From NCBI RefSeq assembly GCF_009866525.1, contig NZ_CM020866.1, positions 1,602,932 to 1,666,931 of the forward strand: 64,000 bases of DNA, written 5' to 3'. The position numbers and the translations under genes are program-made. Of this stretch, positions 43,463 through 55,511 are shown in pieces (positions within the stretch are counted from its first letter, which is position 1; every line of letters begins with the position of its first letter). The stretch comes from Spiroplasma poulsonii (GTDB taxonomy: Bacteria; Bacillota_I; Bacilli_A; Mycoplasmatales; Mycoplasmataceae). The notes below the pieces were generated by a model, which saw only the letters and a program-made list of their open reading frames with translations, was not told the DNA's origin and did no database searches.

Positions 43463-44529
43463 AGACTTCTTGCGATACCCTTTTTTATTAAAATATTATT
43501 ATAAAATATAATTTATGAGGACATAAAAATATGAACAATAATAAATTTAATACTCTTAATGATAGAGAATGGTTAAGATTAACAGGAATAAAAAAATCCA
43601 CTTTTAATAAAATGTTAGATATTTTAAAAGTTGCTGAAATAGAAAAATTTAAAAAAGGTGGTAAAACTAATAAATTATCATTAGAAAATAGATTATTGAT
43701 GACTTTATTATATTGACGAGAATATCAGACTTATTTTCATCTTGGTAAAAGTTTTGATATTAGTGAGGCTAATTGCTATCGTAATATTAAGTGAATTGAA
43801 GATATTTTAATTAAAAACTCTGATTTTCAACAACTTGCTGGTAAAAAAGCACTAATAAATGATTATTTTAATGATAAAACTATTATTATTGATGCTACCG
43901 AAACTCCAATCCAACGCCCAAAAAAAGACAAAAACAATCTTATTCTGGTAAAAAGAAAAAACACACGATCAAAACACAAGTAATTATCGAACAAGAAACC
44001 AAAAAAATTATTGCAACAAGTTTTTCGCTCGGAAAAAAACATGATTATGCTTTATTTAAAGAATCAAAAATCCCAATTTTAAAAAATACCAAATTAATAG
44101 TTGATAGTGGTTATCAAGGAATACAAAAAAATCACAATAATGTTCTAATACCTACAAAGAAAACAAAGAAAAACCCTTTAAACAAAGAACAAAAGCAATA
44201 TAATAGACTAGTTTCAAAAATGAGAATTATTATTGAAAATATTTTTGCTATTCTTAAAAAATTTAAAATTATTACAGAAAAATATCGTAATCGAAGAAAA
44301 AGATTTGGTTTAAGATTTAATTTAATTGCCTCAATTTATAATTTACAATTATTATATTTAACATAAAATATTTATTTAAAATTAAATAATTTAAATAATA
44401 AATTAATTTTTCGTTGTGGAAAAATATTAAATTTTTAAATAAAAAACATAATTAATTAAAATTATATTTTTCTATTAGTATCTTTTTTACAAATATTTGC
44501 AATTTTTTAACAAGTAATGCAAGAAGTCT
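43463..44529 (+). mobile_element. IS5-family (ISL2-like) element, copy E, nested in copy F
   Basis: 1067 bp in opposite orientation to copy F, with target duplication ATT. Nested same-family insertions form a 0.9-kb near-palindrome that can fold or recombine. Confidence 0.93.
43531..44366 (+). CDS. IS5-family transposase, copy E
   Basis: Two-frame transposase as in copy B (one silent C in TGCTATCG). Intact. Confidence 0.85.
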
Positions 44530-44562
44530 ATTATTTAAATTATTTAATTTTAAATAAATATT

Positions 44563-45398
44563 TTATGTTAAATATAATAATTGTAAATTATAAATTGAGG
44601 CAATTAAATTAAATCTTAAACCAAATCTTTTTCTTCGATTACGATATTTTTCTGTAATAATTTTAAATTTTTTAAGAATAGCAAAAATATTTTCAATAAT
44701 AATTCTCATTTTTGAAACTAGTCTATTATATTGCTTTTGTTCTTTGTTTAAAGGGTTTTTCTTTGTTTTCTTTGTAGGTATTAGAACATTATTGTGATTT
44801 TTTTGTATTCCTTGATAACCACTATCAACTATTAATTTGGTATTTTTTAAAATTGGGATTTTTGATTCTTTAAATAAAGCATAATCATGTTTTTTTCCGA
44901 GCGAAAAACTTGTTGCAATAATTTTTTTGGTTTCTTGTTCGATAATTACTTGTGTTTTGATCTTGTGTTTTTTCTTTTTACCAGAATAAGATTGTTTTTG
45001 TCTTTTTTTGGGCGTTGGATTGGAGTTTCGGTAGCATCAATAATAATAGTTTTATCATTAAAATAATCATTTATTAGTGCTTTTTTACCAGCAAGTTGTT
45101 GAAAATCAGAGTTTTTAATTAAAATATCTTCAATTCACTTAATATTACGATAACAATTAGCCTCACTAATATCAAAACTTTTACCAAGATGAAAATAAGT
45201 CTGATATTCTCGTCAATATAATAAAGTCATCAATAATCTATTTTCTAATGATAATTTATTAGTTTTACCACCTTTTTTAAATTTTTCTATTTCAGCAACT
45301 TTTAAAATATCTAACATTTTATTAAAAGTGGATTTTTTTATTCCTGTTAATCTTAACCATTCTCTATCATTAAGAGTATTAAATTTATTATTGTTCAT
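44563..45398 (-). CDS. IS5-family transposase, copy F
   Basis: Same transposase on the minus strand. Copy E inserted downstream of its stop codon, so the coding region is whole, but its right end is displaced by 1.07 kb. Confidence 0.83.
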
Positions 45399-45466
45399 AT
45401 TTTTATGTCCTCATAAATTATATTTTATAATAATATTTTAATAAAAAGGGGTATCGCAAGAAGTCT

Positions 45467-46497
45467 AATGTATAAAAAAGCAAAAGTTAGTCCTGCTGCA
45501 AAAAAATGTTGATGGGTTACTACCAAATTAGTGGCAAAGCAAAAATTCATGAGTATGGTTATTCAATGTTACCTAATTTAAGTGCTGTTGATTTTGGGTG
45601 ACTTAAAAAAGATTTTTTCACAGCCAATGATAGTGAAGCAGATATTACAAAAGTTGTTATTGCTGAATTAGATAAAGAAAGTAACATTAAAATTGATCCT
45701 GCTGAAGTTGAATTAGTTGTTAAAACAAGACCAAGTGGTGGAACTGCCGGTGGGAAATTAGTGGTTGGAACTTACGAACTTACTTTGGAAGCAAAAAAAA
45801 CGCTAAAACAATTCAGGGATTAGGTAATTTTAAAGTTGATGTTGTTGATAAAGCTAACTTTAAGTTTAATTTAGAAACAATTCCAACAAAATATTTTTCA
45901 GTTGATTTAACTGTTGGTAACAAGGTTAGCGATTTAAAAGCAGCGGTTAAAAATTATGTTGAATCATTTGTTGCTCCAGCAGTTGATAAAACCGAAATTG
46001 AATATACTGTTGAAAATGAAACTGATGATACAAAAGCATTAACAGTAAAACCATATAAAGTTATTGTGTCAGCAAAAAGCGCGGCTACAACAGTGGATAA
46101 AAAATTAGAAATTATAGTTGGAGTTTTAAATAAACCAGTTGTTGACTTAGACTTAACAAAGTTTTCAAATAAAATTCCAGCACCATCATTTTTAAATAGT
46201 AATTATAAAGAAGATGACTTAGAAACAGCAGTTAAAGCAGCGGTTTTAAAATGAATGCCACGAGAATATCGCAATGGTGTTACTTTGAATACAACAATTG
46301 ATGCACGACCAGCTGGTGGTAGTGCTGGTGGTAATTTAGTTGAAGGAAAGTATGCTGTAACAATCACGCCAATTGGTGGTAAAGTTACAGGAACTTATAA
46401 AATGAATATTCAAGTTATGAAATTTACAACTAATGAAACAATTGATATTTATTGAGCAGGAGTTGATATTCCAGTTGCCAACATTACGAATGGATAA
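45467..46497 (+). pseudogene. spiralin-like surface protein, frameshifted and 5'-truncated
   Basis: Repeated modules of a surface protein: LDLTKFSNKIPAPSFLNSN, then ETAVKAAVLKW, then RPAGGSAGGNLVEGKYAVTI; an earlier module has RPSGGTAGGKLVVGTYELTL. The alternation of strands with KAAV(K) helices resembles spiralin and related lipoproteins, though the assignment is tentative. Two frame breaks, each mended by adding one A (near 45500-45506 and in the A8 run at 45793-45800). The signal peptide is absent; the left end is at IS5 copy F. Confidence 0.7.
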
Positions 46498-46523
46498 AAA
46501 GTAAAATTAATTTTACTTTTTTT
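46496..46523 (+). terminator. terminator
   Basis: AAAAAGTAAAA / TTTTACTTTTTTT hairpin directly after the spiralin-like gene. A TATAAT box at 46553-46558 then probably starts uvrB transcription. Confidence 0.75.
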
Positions 46524-46600
46524 ATTTTTAAAATATTTAAAGCGAAGATTGATATAATTAAAGTAGAATAAAAAGAGAGCAGTATAAGGGGAGTGTCATA

Positions 46601-48562
46601 ATGTTTAAACTAATCGCTAATTATTTGCCAGCTGGTGACCAACCATTAGCAATTGAACAATTAACAACAAATTTACTTGCGAGTAAAAAACATCAAGTTT
46701 TACTGGGAGCGACTGGGACTGGAAAAACCTTTACGATGGCAAATGTTATTGAAAATTATCAAAAACCAACATTAGTAATGGCTCATAACAAAACATTGGC
46801 AATGCAATTATATGTTGAATTAAAAGAAATGTTTCCGGAAAATCGGGTGGAATATTTTGTTTCAAACTTTGACTTTTATCAACCAGAAGCATATGTTCCT
46901 AGCAATGATTTATATGTTGACAAGGATGCTCGTCAAAATATGGAATTAGATATGATGCGTCTAAGTGCTTTTAATGCTTTAACAACGCGTAAGGATGTAA
47001 TTGTTGTTGCTTCGGTTGCTGCAATTTATGGGGCCCAAGATCCCAACGAATATAAAAAATCTTTTTTTCAAGTTGATCGTAACCAGAAAATTAGTAAAAA
47101 AGCGTTAGCAAATTTTTTAGTATCTTCAGGATATGTCCGAAATGATATTGAATTAATTCCAGGTAGTTTCAGTGCAAAAGGAGATGTCATTAAAATTGTT
47201 CCGGGATGAAATATTAAAACTTTTATTCGGATTGATTTATTTGGTGATGAGATTGAAGGCTTAGCATATATTGATGGGTTAACTGGTGATGTAACACAAC
47301 GGTTATCAACATTAACAATTTTCCCGGCACAAGATTATATTACTTCACCAGAACGATTAGCAGAAGCAATCAAACGGATTGAAGCAGAATTAAAAGTTCG
47401 CCTAGCAGAATTAGAACAGGAAGGAAAAATTGTTGAAACACAACGATTAAAACAACGGACAGAATATGATTTAGATTCGTTACGAGAAAGTGGAATTTGT
47501 TCTGGGATTGAAAATTACTCACGGCATTTAGATTTACGAAGTGAAGGAGAAGCTCCATATACTTTAATTGATTTTTTTGGTGATGATTTTTTAACAATTA
47601 TTGATGAATCACATATGTCATTACCCCAAATTCGGGCAATGTATAATACTGATCGCAGTCGGAAAGAAACACTAGTTAATTATGGGTTTCGATTAAAAAG
47701 TGCGCTAGATAATCGCCCGCTAAATTTTGATGAATTTAATCAAAAATTAAAGAATGTTATTTATGTTTCGGCAACACCAAGTGATTATGAATTAGCATTA
47801 GTTAATCAAAAAGTAGTTGAACAAATTATTCGACCAACTGGTTTATTAGACCCAACTGTTGAGGTAAAAGGAACAGTTGGGCAAATCGATGATATTATTG
47901 CCCAAGTTAAAAGTCGCCGTGAAAAAAATGAACGGGTATTTATTACAACTTTAACAATTCGAATGTCAGAAGATTTAACAAGTTATTTACAAGAACAAAA
48001 TGTTAAAGTTGCTTATTTACATAGTGAATTAAAAACATTGGAACGGAGTCAAATTTTATTAGACTTACGAAAGGGTGTTTATGATTGTATTGTTGGTGTT
48101 AACTTGATTCGGGAAGGAATTGATATCCCAGAAGTATCACTAATTTGTATTTTAGATGCTGATAAACAAGGTTTCTTACGTAATGAACGTAGTTTAATTC
48201 AAACAATTGGACGCGCAGCACGAAATGCTAGTGGGCATGTTATTTTATATGCAGATAATGTTTCTGATGCAATGGAAAAAGCAATGGCAGAAACAGCGCG
48301 TCGTCGTCGAATTCAAGACGAGTATAATCAAAAATATCATATTACACCAACGACAATTATTAAAAGCATTCGTGATTATACTAATATTAAACGTCAGGAT
48401 GATAAATTACAAAAAATTAAAAATAAAAAATCAAAAGAATATAAAACAACAAAAGAAGCATTGCTTCACGATTTGCGAAAAGAAATGTATGAAGCCAGTG
48501 AGAAACTTGACTTTGAACGAGCAGCAGAATTACGCGATATTATTATTGAAATTGAGGCATAA
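46601..48562 (+). CDS. uvrB: excinuclease ABC subunit B
   Basis: A 653-residue UvrB of normal length. Walker A GATGTGKT (36-43), the beta-hairpin region after [12 protein letters not shown] box ([11 protein letters not shown]), [10 protein letters not shown], helicase motif [24 protein letters not shown], and the C-terminal UVR domain ([16 protein letters not shown]) that contacts UvrC. Works with UvrA and UvrC in nucleotide excision repair. uvrA is not in the window. One TGA (PGWNIKT) is Trp. Start has AGGGGAGTG upstream. Confidence 0.96.
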
Positions 48563-48604
48563 TAAAAATTTGTGATAGTATTAAACTACGAGGAGGAACT
48601 TAGG

Positions 48605-49528
48605 GTGGAAAAGTTTATTGTAAAAGATATTGTTGATAGATTTGAATATGAAGTTTTAGCAGGAGCAAAAGGACTTAACCGTGAAGTTAAAGTTTATGGT
48701 CTTAATCGTCCGGGGTTAGAGTTAGCAGGATTTGATTTTGAAAAAAATAATAGTAACCGTCGGGTAGTTTTATTATCAAATAAAGAGAAATTATTTGTTA
48801 ATACATTAACTGATGAGATAAAAAAAGAACGTTATGAATATATTTTAAATGAAAACATTCCAATGATTATTTTGACAGAAAAGTTTACGGATAAAGTATT
48901 ATTAACAATTGCCGACAAGCATGATTGTCCGGTTGTTTTAGCAAAAAATATTACCACAAGTCGTTTGTATCAAGTTGTCCTAGAATTTTTTGATGAACAC
49001 TTTGCTCCAATAGTGGAAGAACATGCGTCATTAATTAATATTTTTGGGAAAGGAATTTTATTAAAAGGAAAATCTGGCATCGGAAAATCTGAGATGACAT
49101 TAGAATTAGTTAAAAAAAATCATTTATTTGTTGGTGATGATCGGATTATTATTCAACAACGAAATAATAAGTTGTATGGGCAATCACATGAAATGTTAAA
49201 AAATTTAATTGAGGTTCGTGGTTTAGGGATTTTAGATTTAAGCAAAATTTATGGCTTACAAGTTTTATTAGATGAAACAACAATTGATTTAGTAATTGAA
49301 TTGATTCATCTTGAGGATGAGCAATATAAATCAATCGACCGTCTTGGCTCAGAATATAAATATATTAAAATTTTAGATACACAAGTTCCAATTGTAACAA
49401 TTCCCGTTACGTATGGACGAAATGTTAGTGAATTAGTTGAAACAGCTGTTTCAAAATTAAAATTAGAAGCAGCTGGTATCTCTTCAATGAAAACATTACA
49501 AGATCGTTTTAAAAAATATTCAAAATAG
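48605..49528 (+). CDS. hprK: HPr kinase/phosphorylase
   Basis: A 307-residue bifunctional enzyme that phosphorylates HPr on Ser46 and removes it again, setting sugar preference. GTG start chosen because GAGGAGG lies seven bases upstream; an upstream start at 48572 lacks a site. P-loop LLKGKSGIGKSEMTLELV and the family signature IEVRGLGILDLSKIYG are present. The N-terminal domain (1-130) is the usual HPrK regulatory fold. First gene of hprK-lgt-trxB. Confidence 0.93.
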   Translation: MEKFIVKDIVDRFEYEVLAGAKGLNREVKVYGLNRPGLELAGFDFEKNNSNRRVVLLSNKEKLFVNTLTDEIKKERYEYILNENIPMIILTEKFTDKVLLTIADKHDCPVVLAKNITTSRLYQVVLEFFDEHFAPIVEEHASLINIFGKGILLKGKSGIGKSEMTLELVKKNHLFVGDDRIIIQQRNNKLYGQSHEMLKNLIEVRGLGILDLSKIYGLQVLLDETTIDLVIELIHLEDEQYKSIDRLGSEYKYIKILDTQVPIVTIPVTYGRNVSELVETAVSKLKLEAAGISSMKTLQDRFKKYSK

Positions 49529-49545
49529 AAAAAGGAGTAGGGCTG

Positions 49546-50751
49546 GTGAATTTAGGAACATGAATTGCCCATGATACGTATGGGAATTGATTTCGACCAT
49601 ATTGATTTTTAATTTTTTGTGGCTTTGCAATTACAATTATTTTGTTGTGAGTTAATTTTCGTAAACGCCATATTCACACCCAAGGATTATATTTAGGAAT
49701 CTTTGTTATTTCACCAATTGCTTTATTAGGAGCTAGTTTTTTTGGAAAATACGATGCTAAGAATCCAATTTTCTTTTTTACGTTATTTGCGTTTTGACAA
49801 CCAGGAATGAGTATTCATGGTGGTTTAATTTTTGGTTTAATAACCGGGTGAATTTGATTTGGATTTGAATCACGGAAACATAATATTTCCATTTGAGTTT
49901 ATGCTGATTTAATTGTTCCAAATATTTTATTAGCACAAGCAATTGGGCGTTGAGGTAATTTTTTTAATCATGAGTTATTGGGAGCAGCTGTTGCACGAGA
50001 GCAATTAATGTGACTACCAAGTTTTATTCGCGACAATTTGTTTAAATGATATGTTCCTGATCCAATCCCAAATAATTTTCACCCAACACAAGCGGTCGGA
50101 ATTGGTGGTGGTCCTGTTGATCCAACTGATTTTAATAATGTGCAATATTTTCAACCAATTTTTTTATATGAATCATTTGCTAATATTTTATTATGAATTT
50201 TAATTGTGATTGCATTACCATTAATATTTCGTTATAGTTATTATTGACGGTTTAAAAAAGAAGAACCCGATTTTACGAAACTATCGTGAAAAGGGATTTG
50301 AGCAAAATGATATTATGATATTAAACCTGACCCAATGATAGTCAATAACCTATCACAGGAGGTAAATTTAAAAAAAGTTTATTTTAAAAATAAACATAAA
50401 ATGACAAAAAAACAAGTAATGAAAACTTACTTTAAATATCACGGTGCACGTTTAAAACAAATTTTAAAAGCTGATAAACGAGAGTTAGAAAAAGTAGAAA
50501 ACCCCCATCGATTAAAGATTTTCCGTTGTGGGATCCAAACAGGAATATACCTTGCTGGTTATAATATTATTCGGATAATTTTAGAAACACAACGTGATGA
50601 TCATGATTTATTTATTAAAAATATGCGGATCCTTGATTATGTTATTCTTAGTTTAATGATTGGGATTGGTTTAATTTTAATATTATTTGCACAGTGAATA
50701 GCTGTTATGAAATGAAGAAAAGGCGGATGATTGTATGAAAAACAATACTAA
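49546..50751 (+). CDS. lgt: prolipoprotein diacylglyceryl transferase
   Basis: A 401-residue membrane enzyme that puts diacylglycerol on the lipobox cysteine. Seven or so helices; Lgt motifs SIHGGLIFGL, AIGRWGNFFNHE and FQPIFLYES are clear, with many TGA-Trp codons. The C-terminal 100 residues (basic loop, GIQTGIYLAGYN, two more helices) are longer than in E. coli Lgt and typical of Spiroplasma. GTG start with AAAGGAG. Overlaps trxB by 17 bases. The many lipoproteins in this window would be its substrates. Confidence 0.93.
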
Positions 50752-51676
50752 TGAAATATATGATATATTAATCATTGGTGCAGGACCAGGGGGGATAACT
50801 GCTGCAATTTATGGGGCACGGGCAATGGCTAAGATTGCAATGATTGAAAAAGGGGCTCCAGGAGGAAAAATAACAAAAACCAGTGAAATTGAAAATTATC
50901 CGGGGTTTGATAGTATTCAAGGCCCAGATTTAGCATTAAAAATGTTTGAACAAACCCAAAAATTAAATATTCCCTATTTAGCAGAACGCGTAACAAATAT
51001 TACTAAAAAAGATAATTTATTTGAATTAGATTTATTATCAGGTAAAAAATTATTTGCAAAAGTAGTAATTGTGGCAACTGGAACTGTTGAACGAAAATTG
51101 GGAATTCCTGGGGAAATTGAATTAAATAGTCGTGGTGTTTCGTACTGTGCTGTTTGTGATGGTGCTTTATATCGAGGAAAAGATGTCGTTGTTGTTGGTG
51201 GTGGTTATGCTGCAATTGAAGAAGCAATGTATTTAGCACGGTTTGTTAATAAAGTTTATTTGATTCATCGTCGTGACCAATTCCGTGCGGATATGAACAT
51301 TGTTAATAAAGCAAAGGCTAACCCTAAAATTGATTTTATTGTTGATAGCATTGTAACAGAAATTAAAGATGTTGATGCAAATCGGGTAACAGCAATTGTT
51401 GTCAAAAATGTTAAAACTGATGAAATAACAGAATTAGAAGTTAGCGCAGTCTTTCCATATATTGGTGCAATTCCAATTAGTGATTTTGCAAAAAATTTAG
51501 ATGTCTTAGATGAAAATGGATACTTTATTGTTGATAATAAATGTTTAACAAAAGTGCCGGGGTTATATGCAGCTGGTGATGTGACGAATACAACATTGCG
51601 TCAAATTGCAACAGCTGTTAGTGACGGGGCAAAAGCAGCGCAATTTGCCTTAGAATATCTTGATAATTGCTGTTAA
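50735..51676 (+). CDS. trxB: thioredoxin reductase
   Basis: A 313-residue flavoenzyme that reduces thioredoxin with NADPH. FAD site GAGPGGITAAIYGA (15-28), redox pair CAVC (Cys138, Cys141), NADPH site VVGGGYAAIEEA, and the C-terminal FAD motif LYAAGDVTN. All key residues present. Starts inside the end of lgt, so translationally coupled. Confidence 0.95.
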   Translation: MKNNTNEIYDILIIGAGPGGITAAIYGARAMAKIAMIEKGAPGGKITKTSEIENYPGFDSIQGPDLALKMFEQTQKLNIPYLAERVTNITKKDNLFELDLLSGKKLFAKVVIVATGTVERKLGIPGEIELNSRGVSYCAVCDGALYRGKDVVVVGGGYAAIEEAMYLARFVNKVYLIHRRDQFRADMNIVNKAKANPKIDFIVDSIVTEIKDVDANRVTAIVVKNVKTDEITELEVSAVFPYIGAIPISDFAKNLDVLDENGYFIVDNKCLTKVPGLYAAGDVTNTTLRQIATAVSDGAKAAQFALEYLDNCC

Positions 51677-51741
51677 AAGGAAAAATTTACGATAAGATAT
51701 ATATTAGATAAAGCACAAAAGAAAGTGAGAAAGTAGTTATT

Positions 51742-52977
51742 ATGAATAAAAAAGAATTAAAAGATGTTCAAGTTAATGGGAAAAAAGTTTTAGTTAGAGT
51801 TGATTTTAATGTGCCAATGAAAGATGGGCAAGTAACAAATGATAATCGAATCACAGCAGCATTACCAACAATTAAATATTTGCTAGAGCATCAGGCAAAA
51901 GTTATTTTATTTTCACATTTGGGAAAAGTAAAAACAGTAGCTGATTTAGAAAAATGTGACATGGCGACGGTTGCTAAAGTTTTGGAACAAAAGTTAGGAC
52001 GACCAGTTAAATTTGTTGATGCTTTTGAAGGAAAAGAATTAGAAGCAGCAATTAATGAAATGCAAGAACAAGATGTTATTTTATTTCAAAATACCAGATT
52101 TGCTGACATTCTTGATAAAGATGGGCAAGTTAGTGTTGATGATAATGGCAATGCAACTGCAAAACGTGAAAGTAAAAATGATACAGCATTAGGAAAATAT
52201 TGAGCGAGTTTAGGTGATGTTTTTGTTAATGATGCTTTTGGAACAGCGCATCGTGCTCATGCTTCAAATGTCGGGATTGCTTCAAATATTAAGGAATCAT
52301 GCTTAGGATTTCTAGTTGAAAAAGAAGTAAAAATGTTATCACAAGGAGTTGATAATTCAGTTAAACCATTTGTTGCAATTATTGGTGGGGCTAAAGTTTC
52401 AGATAAAATTGGTGTAATTGAACATTTATTAACAAAAGCGGATAAGATTTTAATTGGTGGGGGAATGGCATATACTTTTTTTGCCGCCCAAGGTCATAAC
52501 ATTGGAAATTCATTATTAGAAGCTGATAAAATTGATATTGCAAAAGAGTTTTTAGCAAAAGCTAATGGGAAAATTATTTTACCAATTGATGCGTTAGAAG
52601 CACCAGAATTTGCTGATGTTCCAGCAAAAGTTACTAACGGAGTTGAGATTGATGAAGGTTATATGGGCTTAGATATTGGGCCAAAAACAATTGAGTTGTT
52701 TAAAAAAGAGTTAGCTGGTGCTAAAACAGTTGCTTGAAACGGACCAATGGGAGTGTTCGAATTTAGTAACTATAGTATTGGAACAAAAGCTGTTTGTGAA
52801 TCAATTGCCGAATTAAAAGATGCTTTTACCCTAATTGGTGGTGGTGATTCAGCGGCTGCTGCAATTCAGTTGGGTTATAAAGATAAATTCACCCATATTT
52901 CAACTGGTGGTGGGGCAAGCCTAGAATATATGGAAGGTAAACCGTTACCGGGAATTGAAGCTGTTCAAAATAAATAG
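51742..52977 (+). CDS. pgk: phosphoglycerate kinase
   Basis: A 411-residue glycolytic kinase making ATP from 1,3-bisphosphoglycerate. N-terminal signature [14 protein letters not shown], substrate loop [15 protein letters not shown], hinge [10 protein letters not shown], nucleotide loop [11 protein letters not shown] and C-terminal [21 protein letters not shown]. Two TGA-Trp codons. Own promoter possible in the 65-base gap after trxB (TATATATTAG). Followed by a terminator. Confidence 0.96.
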
Positions 52978-52983
52978 GACATA

Positions 52984-53009
52984 AAAAAGGACAATGTTGT
53001 CGTTTTTTT
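52984..53009 (+). terminator. terminator of pgk
   Basis: GGACAA/TTGTC hairpin flanked by A and T runs, between pgk and the convergent agmatine deiminase gene. Confidence 0.7.
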
Positions 53010-53014
53010 CTTTG

Positions 53015-54103
53015 TTAAAGTTGTTGTTGTGTAATACAGTGAATGTTTCCACCACCCAATAAAATTTCATAAGCATAAATTATTTCAATCTTATGATGTG
53101 GGAAAGCAGTACTAATAATATCAATTGTTTGTTGATCGGTTGCTAAATTAAAGATTGGTAAAATGATTGCAGCATTAGTGATGTAGAAATTAACATAACT
53201 ACCAGCTAAGCGGGTATTTTCTAATCGTGCTTTAACATGTTCTTTGTCAACAATATCACTAGTATCTTCTCTTGTTGTATACATTGGTGTTGGAATTGGC
53301 AATTTAATTACTTTAATTTTACGACCCATTGCATCAGTTGTTGTTTCTAGCACTTTGAGGGCAGCAAGACTACGTTCATATTGGGGATCATTTTGATCAT
53401 CAGTTCAGGCCAAGAGAATGGTTCCTGGTTTAACAACACAGCACATATTATCAATGTGGCCACTTGTTTCATCATTGAAAATTCCGTAGGGTAATCAAAT
53501 TACTTTTTTAATATTTAAGTATTGTTTTAAAGCTGCTTCAATTTCTGCTTTTGATAAATCTGGATTACGATTAGGATTTAATAAACATTCTTCTGTCGTA
53601 TATAAGGTTCCTTCACCATCAACATGAATACTACCTCCTTCTAAAACAAACGAAGTACGATAACGATCAATGCTTAAATAAGCACATACTTCAGAGGCAA
53701 TTTTATCATCATTATCCCATGGAAAGTATAAGCCACCATTTAAACCTCCTCACGCATTAAAGACTCAATCAACGGCACGGACATTACCACTTTTGTTTTT
53801 TAAAAAGGCTGGACCAATATCACGCATTCAGGCATCGTCGTTTTCGAAGATTAAAATTTTAATGGTTGGATCCAATAATTTTTTGGCAATTTCTTTTGTT
53901 CGTGGCGAAGTAATCATTCTTACAGGCTCATATTTATTAATTGTATTAGCAACTTTTGCATATACAATTTGTGCGGGCTCAGCATTTTTTCGTCAATTAT
54001 CAATTCGTTCCGGGAAAACCATTCAACAGCCTTGGTGTGGTTCGAATTCTCCGGGCATATAATATTCATCATCTTGCGGTATTGTTTTTAATAACTTATT
54101 CAT
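53015..54103 (-). CDS. aguA: agmatine deiminase
   Basis: A 362-residue enzyme turning agmatine into N-carbamoylputrescine and ammonia. Family blocks: [59 protein letters not shown] and the catalytic cysteine near the end in [11 protein letters not shown] (Cys356). TGA-Trp codons throughout. It overlaps the antiporter gene (its ATG is inside the antiporter's last codons), last of the order ptcA-antiporter-aguA. A ribosome site AAAGGAGG lies upstream. Confidence 0.94.
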
Positions 54104-55511
54104 GTTGTTGTGTTCCTCCTTTTTTATGTTTTCATTTGTTGTAACTAATTAAGATTTCTCCAACAATAATGACGATAATGCTCCCAACAATACAAAAGGT
54201 AACGTGTTGTCCGCCACTATTGAAAGCTCAGGTGTCATTCTTAACAACAATACTACCAAAAATAAACAAAATAACAGAAATAATAATAATGGTTGGAAGT
54301 AAAACAATAATTCATTGAACTCATAGGGGTCCTTTAATTTTAAATGACCGTTCAATATTAGGCTTGCTAAGCCGTAATTTAATATAGGCAGGAAAGATTA
54401 AAAAGTAAGGGGCTAAAAACATCAGCGATGAAAAAGCATATAAGGTTCAAAATAGGTTTGCAACATTTGGTGTTGCTGATAGCATTGCTCCGCCAATTAA
54501 AATAACAATAGTTGAAATAATACCGGTAATAATTGATGCTCATAATGGTGTATCATTTTTTAATTTAGAAGCAAAGATGCTTGGAAATTCACCGTCTTCA
54601 GCCGCCTCTTTAATTGCTAAGTTTGCGCCAGATGTTCAAGTAAGCATTGTTCCAAAGAAAGTAAACAAGATAAAAATAGCAACAATCATTGTGATTCATG
54701 GTGCTTTAAAAGCAGCACCAATTGATTGGATAATTCCATTTGCTTCATCAAGGTGGTTAACATTAACAATAATGTTAACAGCGGCGGTTCCAATTAAATA
54801 ACAAATAATGATAATAATTCCACTAATTAAAATACTTTTTGGAATTGTTTTTTGGGGATTATCAATTTTATCAGTAGCATTACTTTGTAATTCAAAGCCA
54901 GAAAAATTATAAATAATAACTGGCAGAAAGATAACACCTGTTGATCAGGAAGGTAAAAAACCAAATTTTGCATCATTAATTAGAGTTGAAACTGGATGCC
55001 CATTTGCTAATCAGTAAATTGCACCCACAATTAAGGCAACAGTTACAATTAATTTTGCGACTGATGTTAAATTTGGAATTCATTTTAGTTTCTCTAATCG
55101 AATAAAATTTAATACGATTATAATTCAAGTTAGCAATAAGGCAATTCCAATTTGAATTCAAAAGTTTAGCGTATTATTAAAAAAGGCAAATGATAAGGTA
55201 CTTGAAAAAGCTAAGTAAACAGATGACATTCATAGTCCAACGTTAATTCAATATAACCAATTTGTTCGTGCAGCTCATTTTCGTCCAAACGCTTTTTTCA
55301 CTCAAACATACATTCCACCTTCAGCACCAAAGGTAGAACTTAATTCAGCACTAATAAAACCATAGGGAAGAAAATAAAAGATTGCGAGTAAAAATCAATA
55401 AATAATTGATGATCATCCAATTTTTGCAGCAGCAGCAAATGAGTCAAGGACAAAAATGGCACTAAAGTTAAAAAGGATAATATCAGTTATTTTTAATTTC
55501 TTTGTTTTCAT
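54096..55511 (-). CDS. APC-family amino acid/polyamine antiporter (agmatine-putrescine type)
   Basis: A 471-residue membrane protein of about 12 helices. The N terminus KLKITDIILFNFSAIFVLDS and FISAELSSTFGAEGGMYVWV carry the APC glutamate/glycine motifs; FLPVIIYNFSGFELQSN is the helix-6 unwound region. Its place between ptcA and aguA identifies it as the probable agmatine/putrescine exchanger (AguD role), by inference. Overlaps aguA by eight bases; five bases after ptcA. Confidence 0.85.

Larger units (their letters stand above)
43330..45466 (-). mobile_element. IS5 element copy F, interrupted by copy E
   Basis: A minus-strand IS5 copy whose 3' non-coding part is split by copy E at 43463-44529 with ATT duplicated. 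The two pieces add up to 1067 bp. The outer flanks (ATT left, AAT right) are not a duplication, so copy F also marks a rearrangement. Confidence 0.9.

Noticed and set aside
47370..47597. Minus-strand ORF inside uvrB
   Set aside because: uvrB is unambiguous here; the opposite frame has no supporting features.
54149..54355. Minus-strand ORF over the end of the antiporter gene
   Set aside because: Out of frame with the antiporter, whose frame runs on with TGA as Trp to overlap aguA exactly as in a coupled operon.
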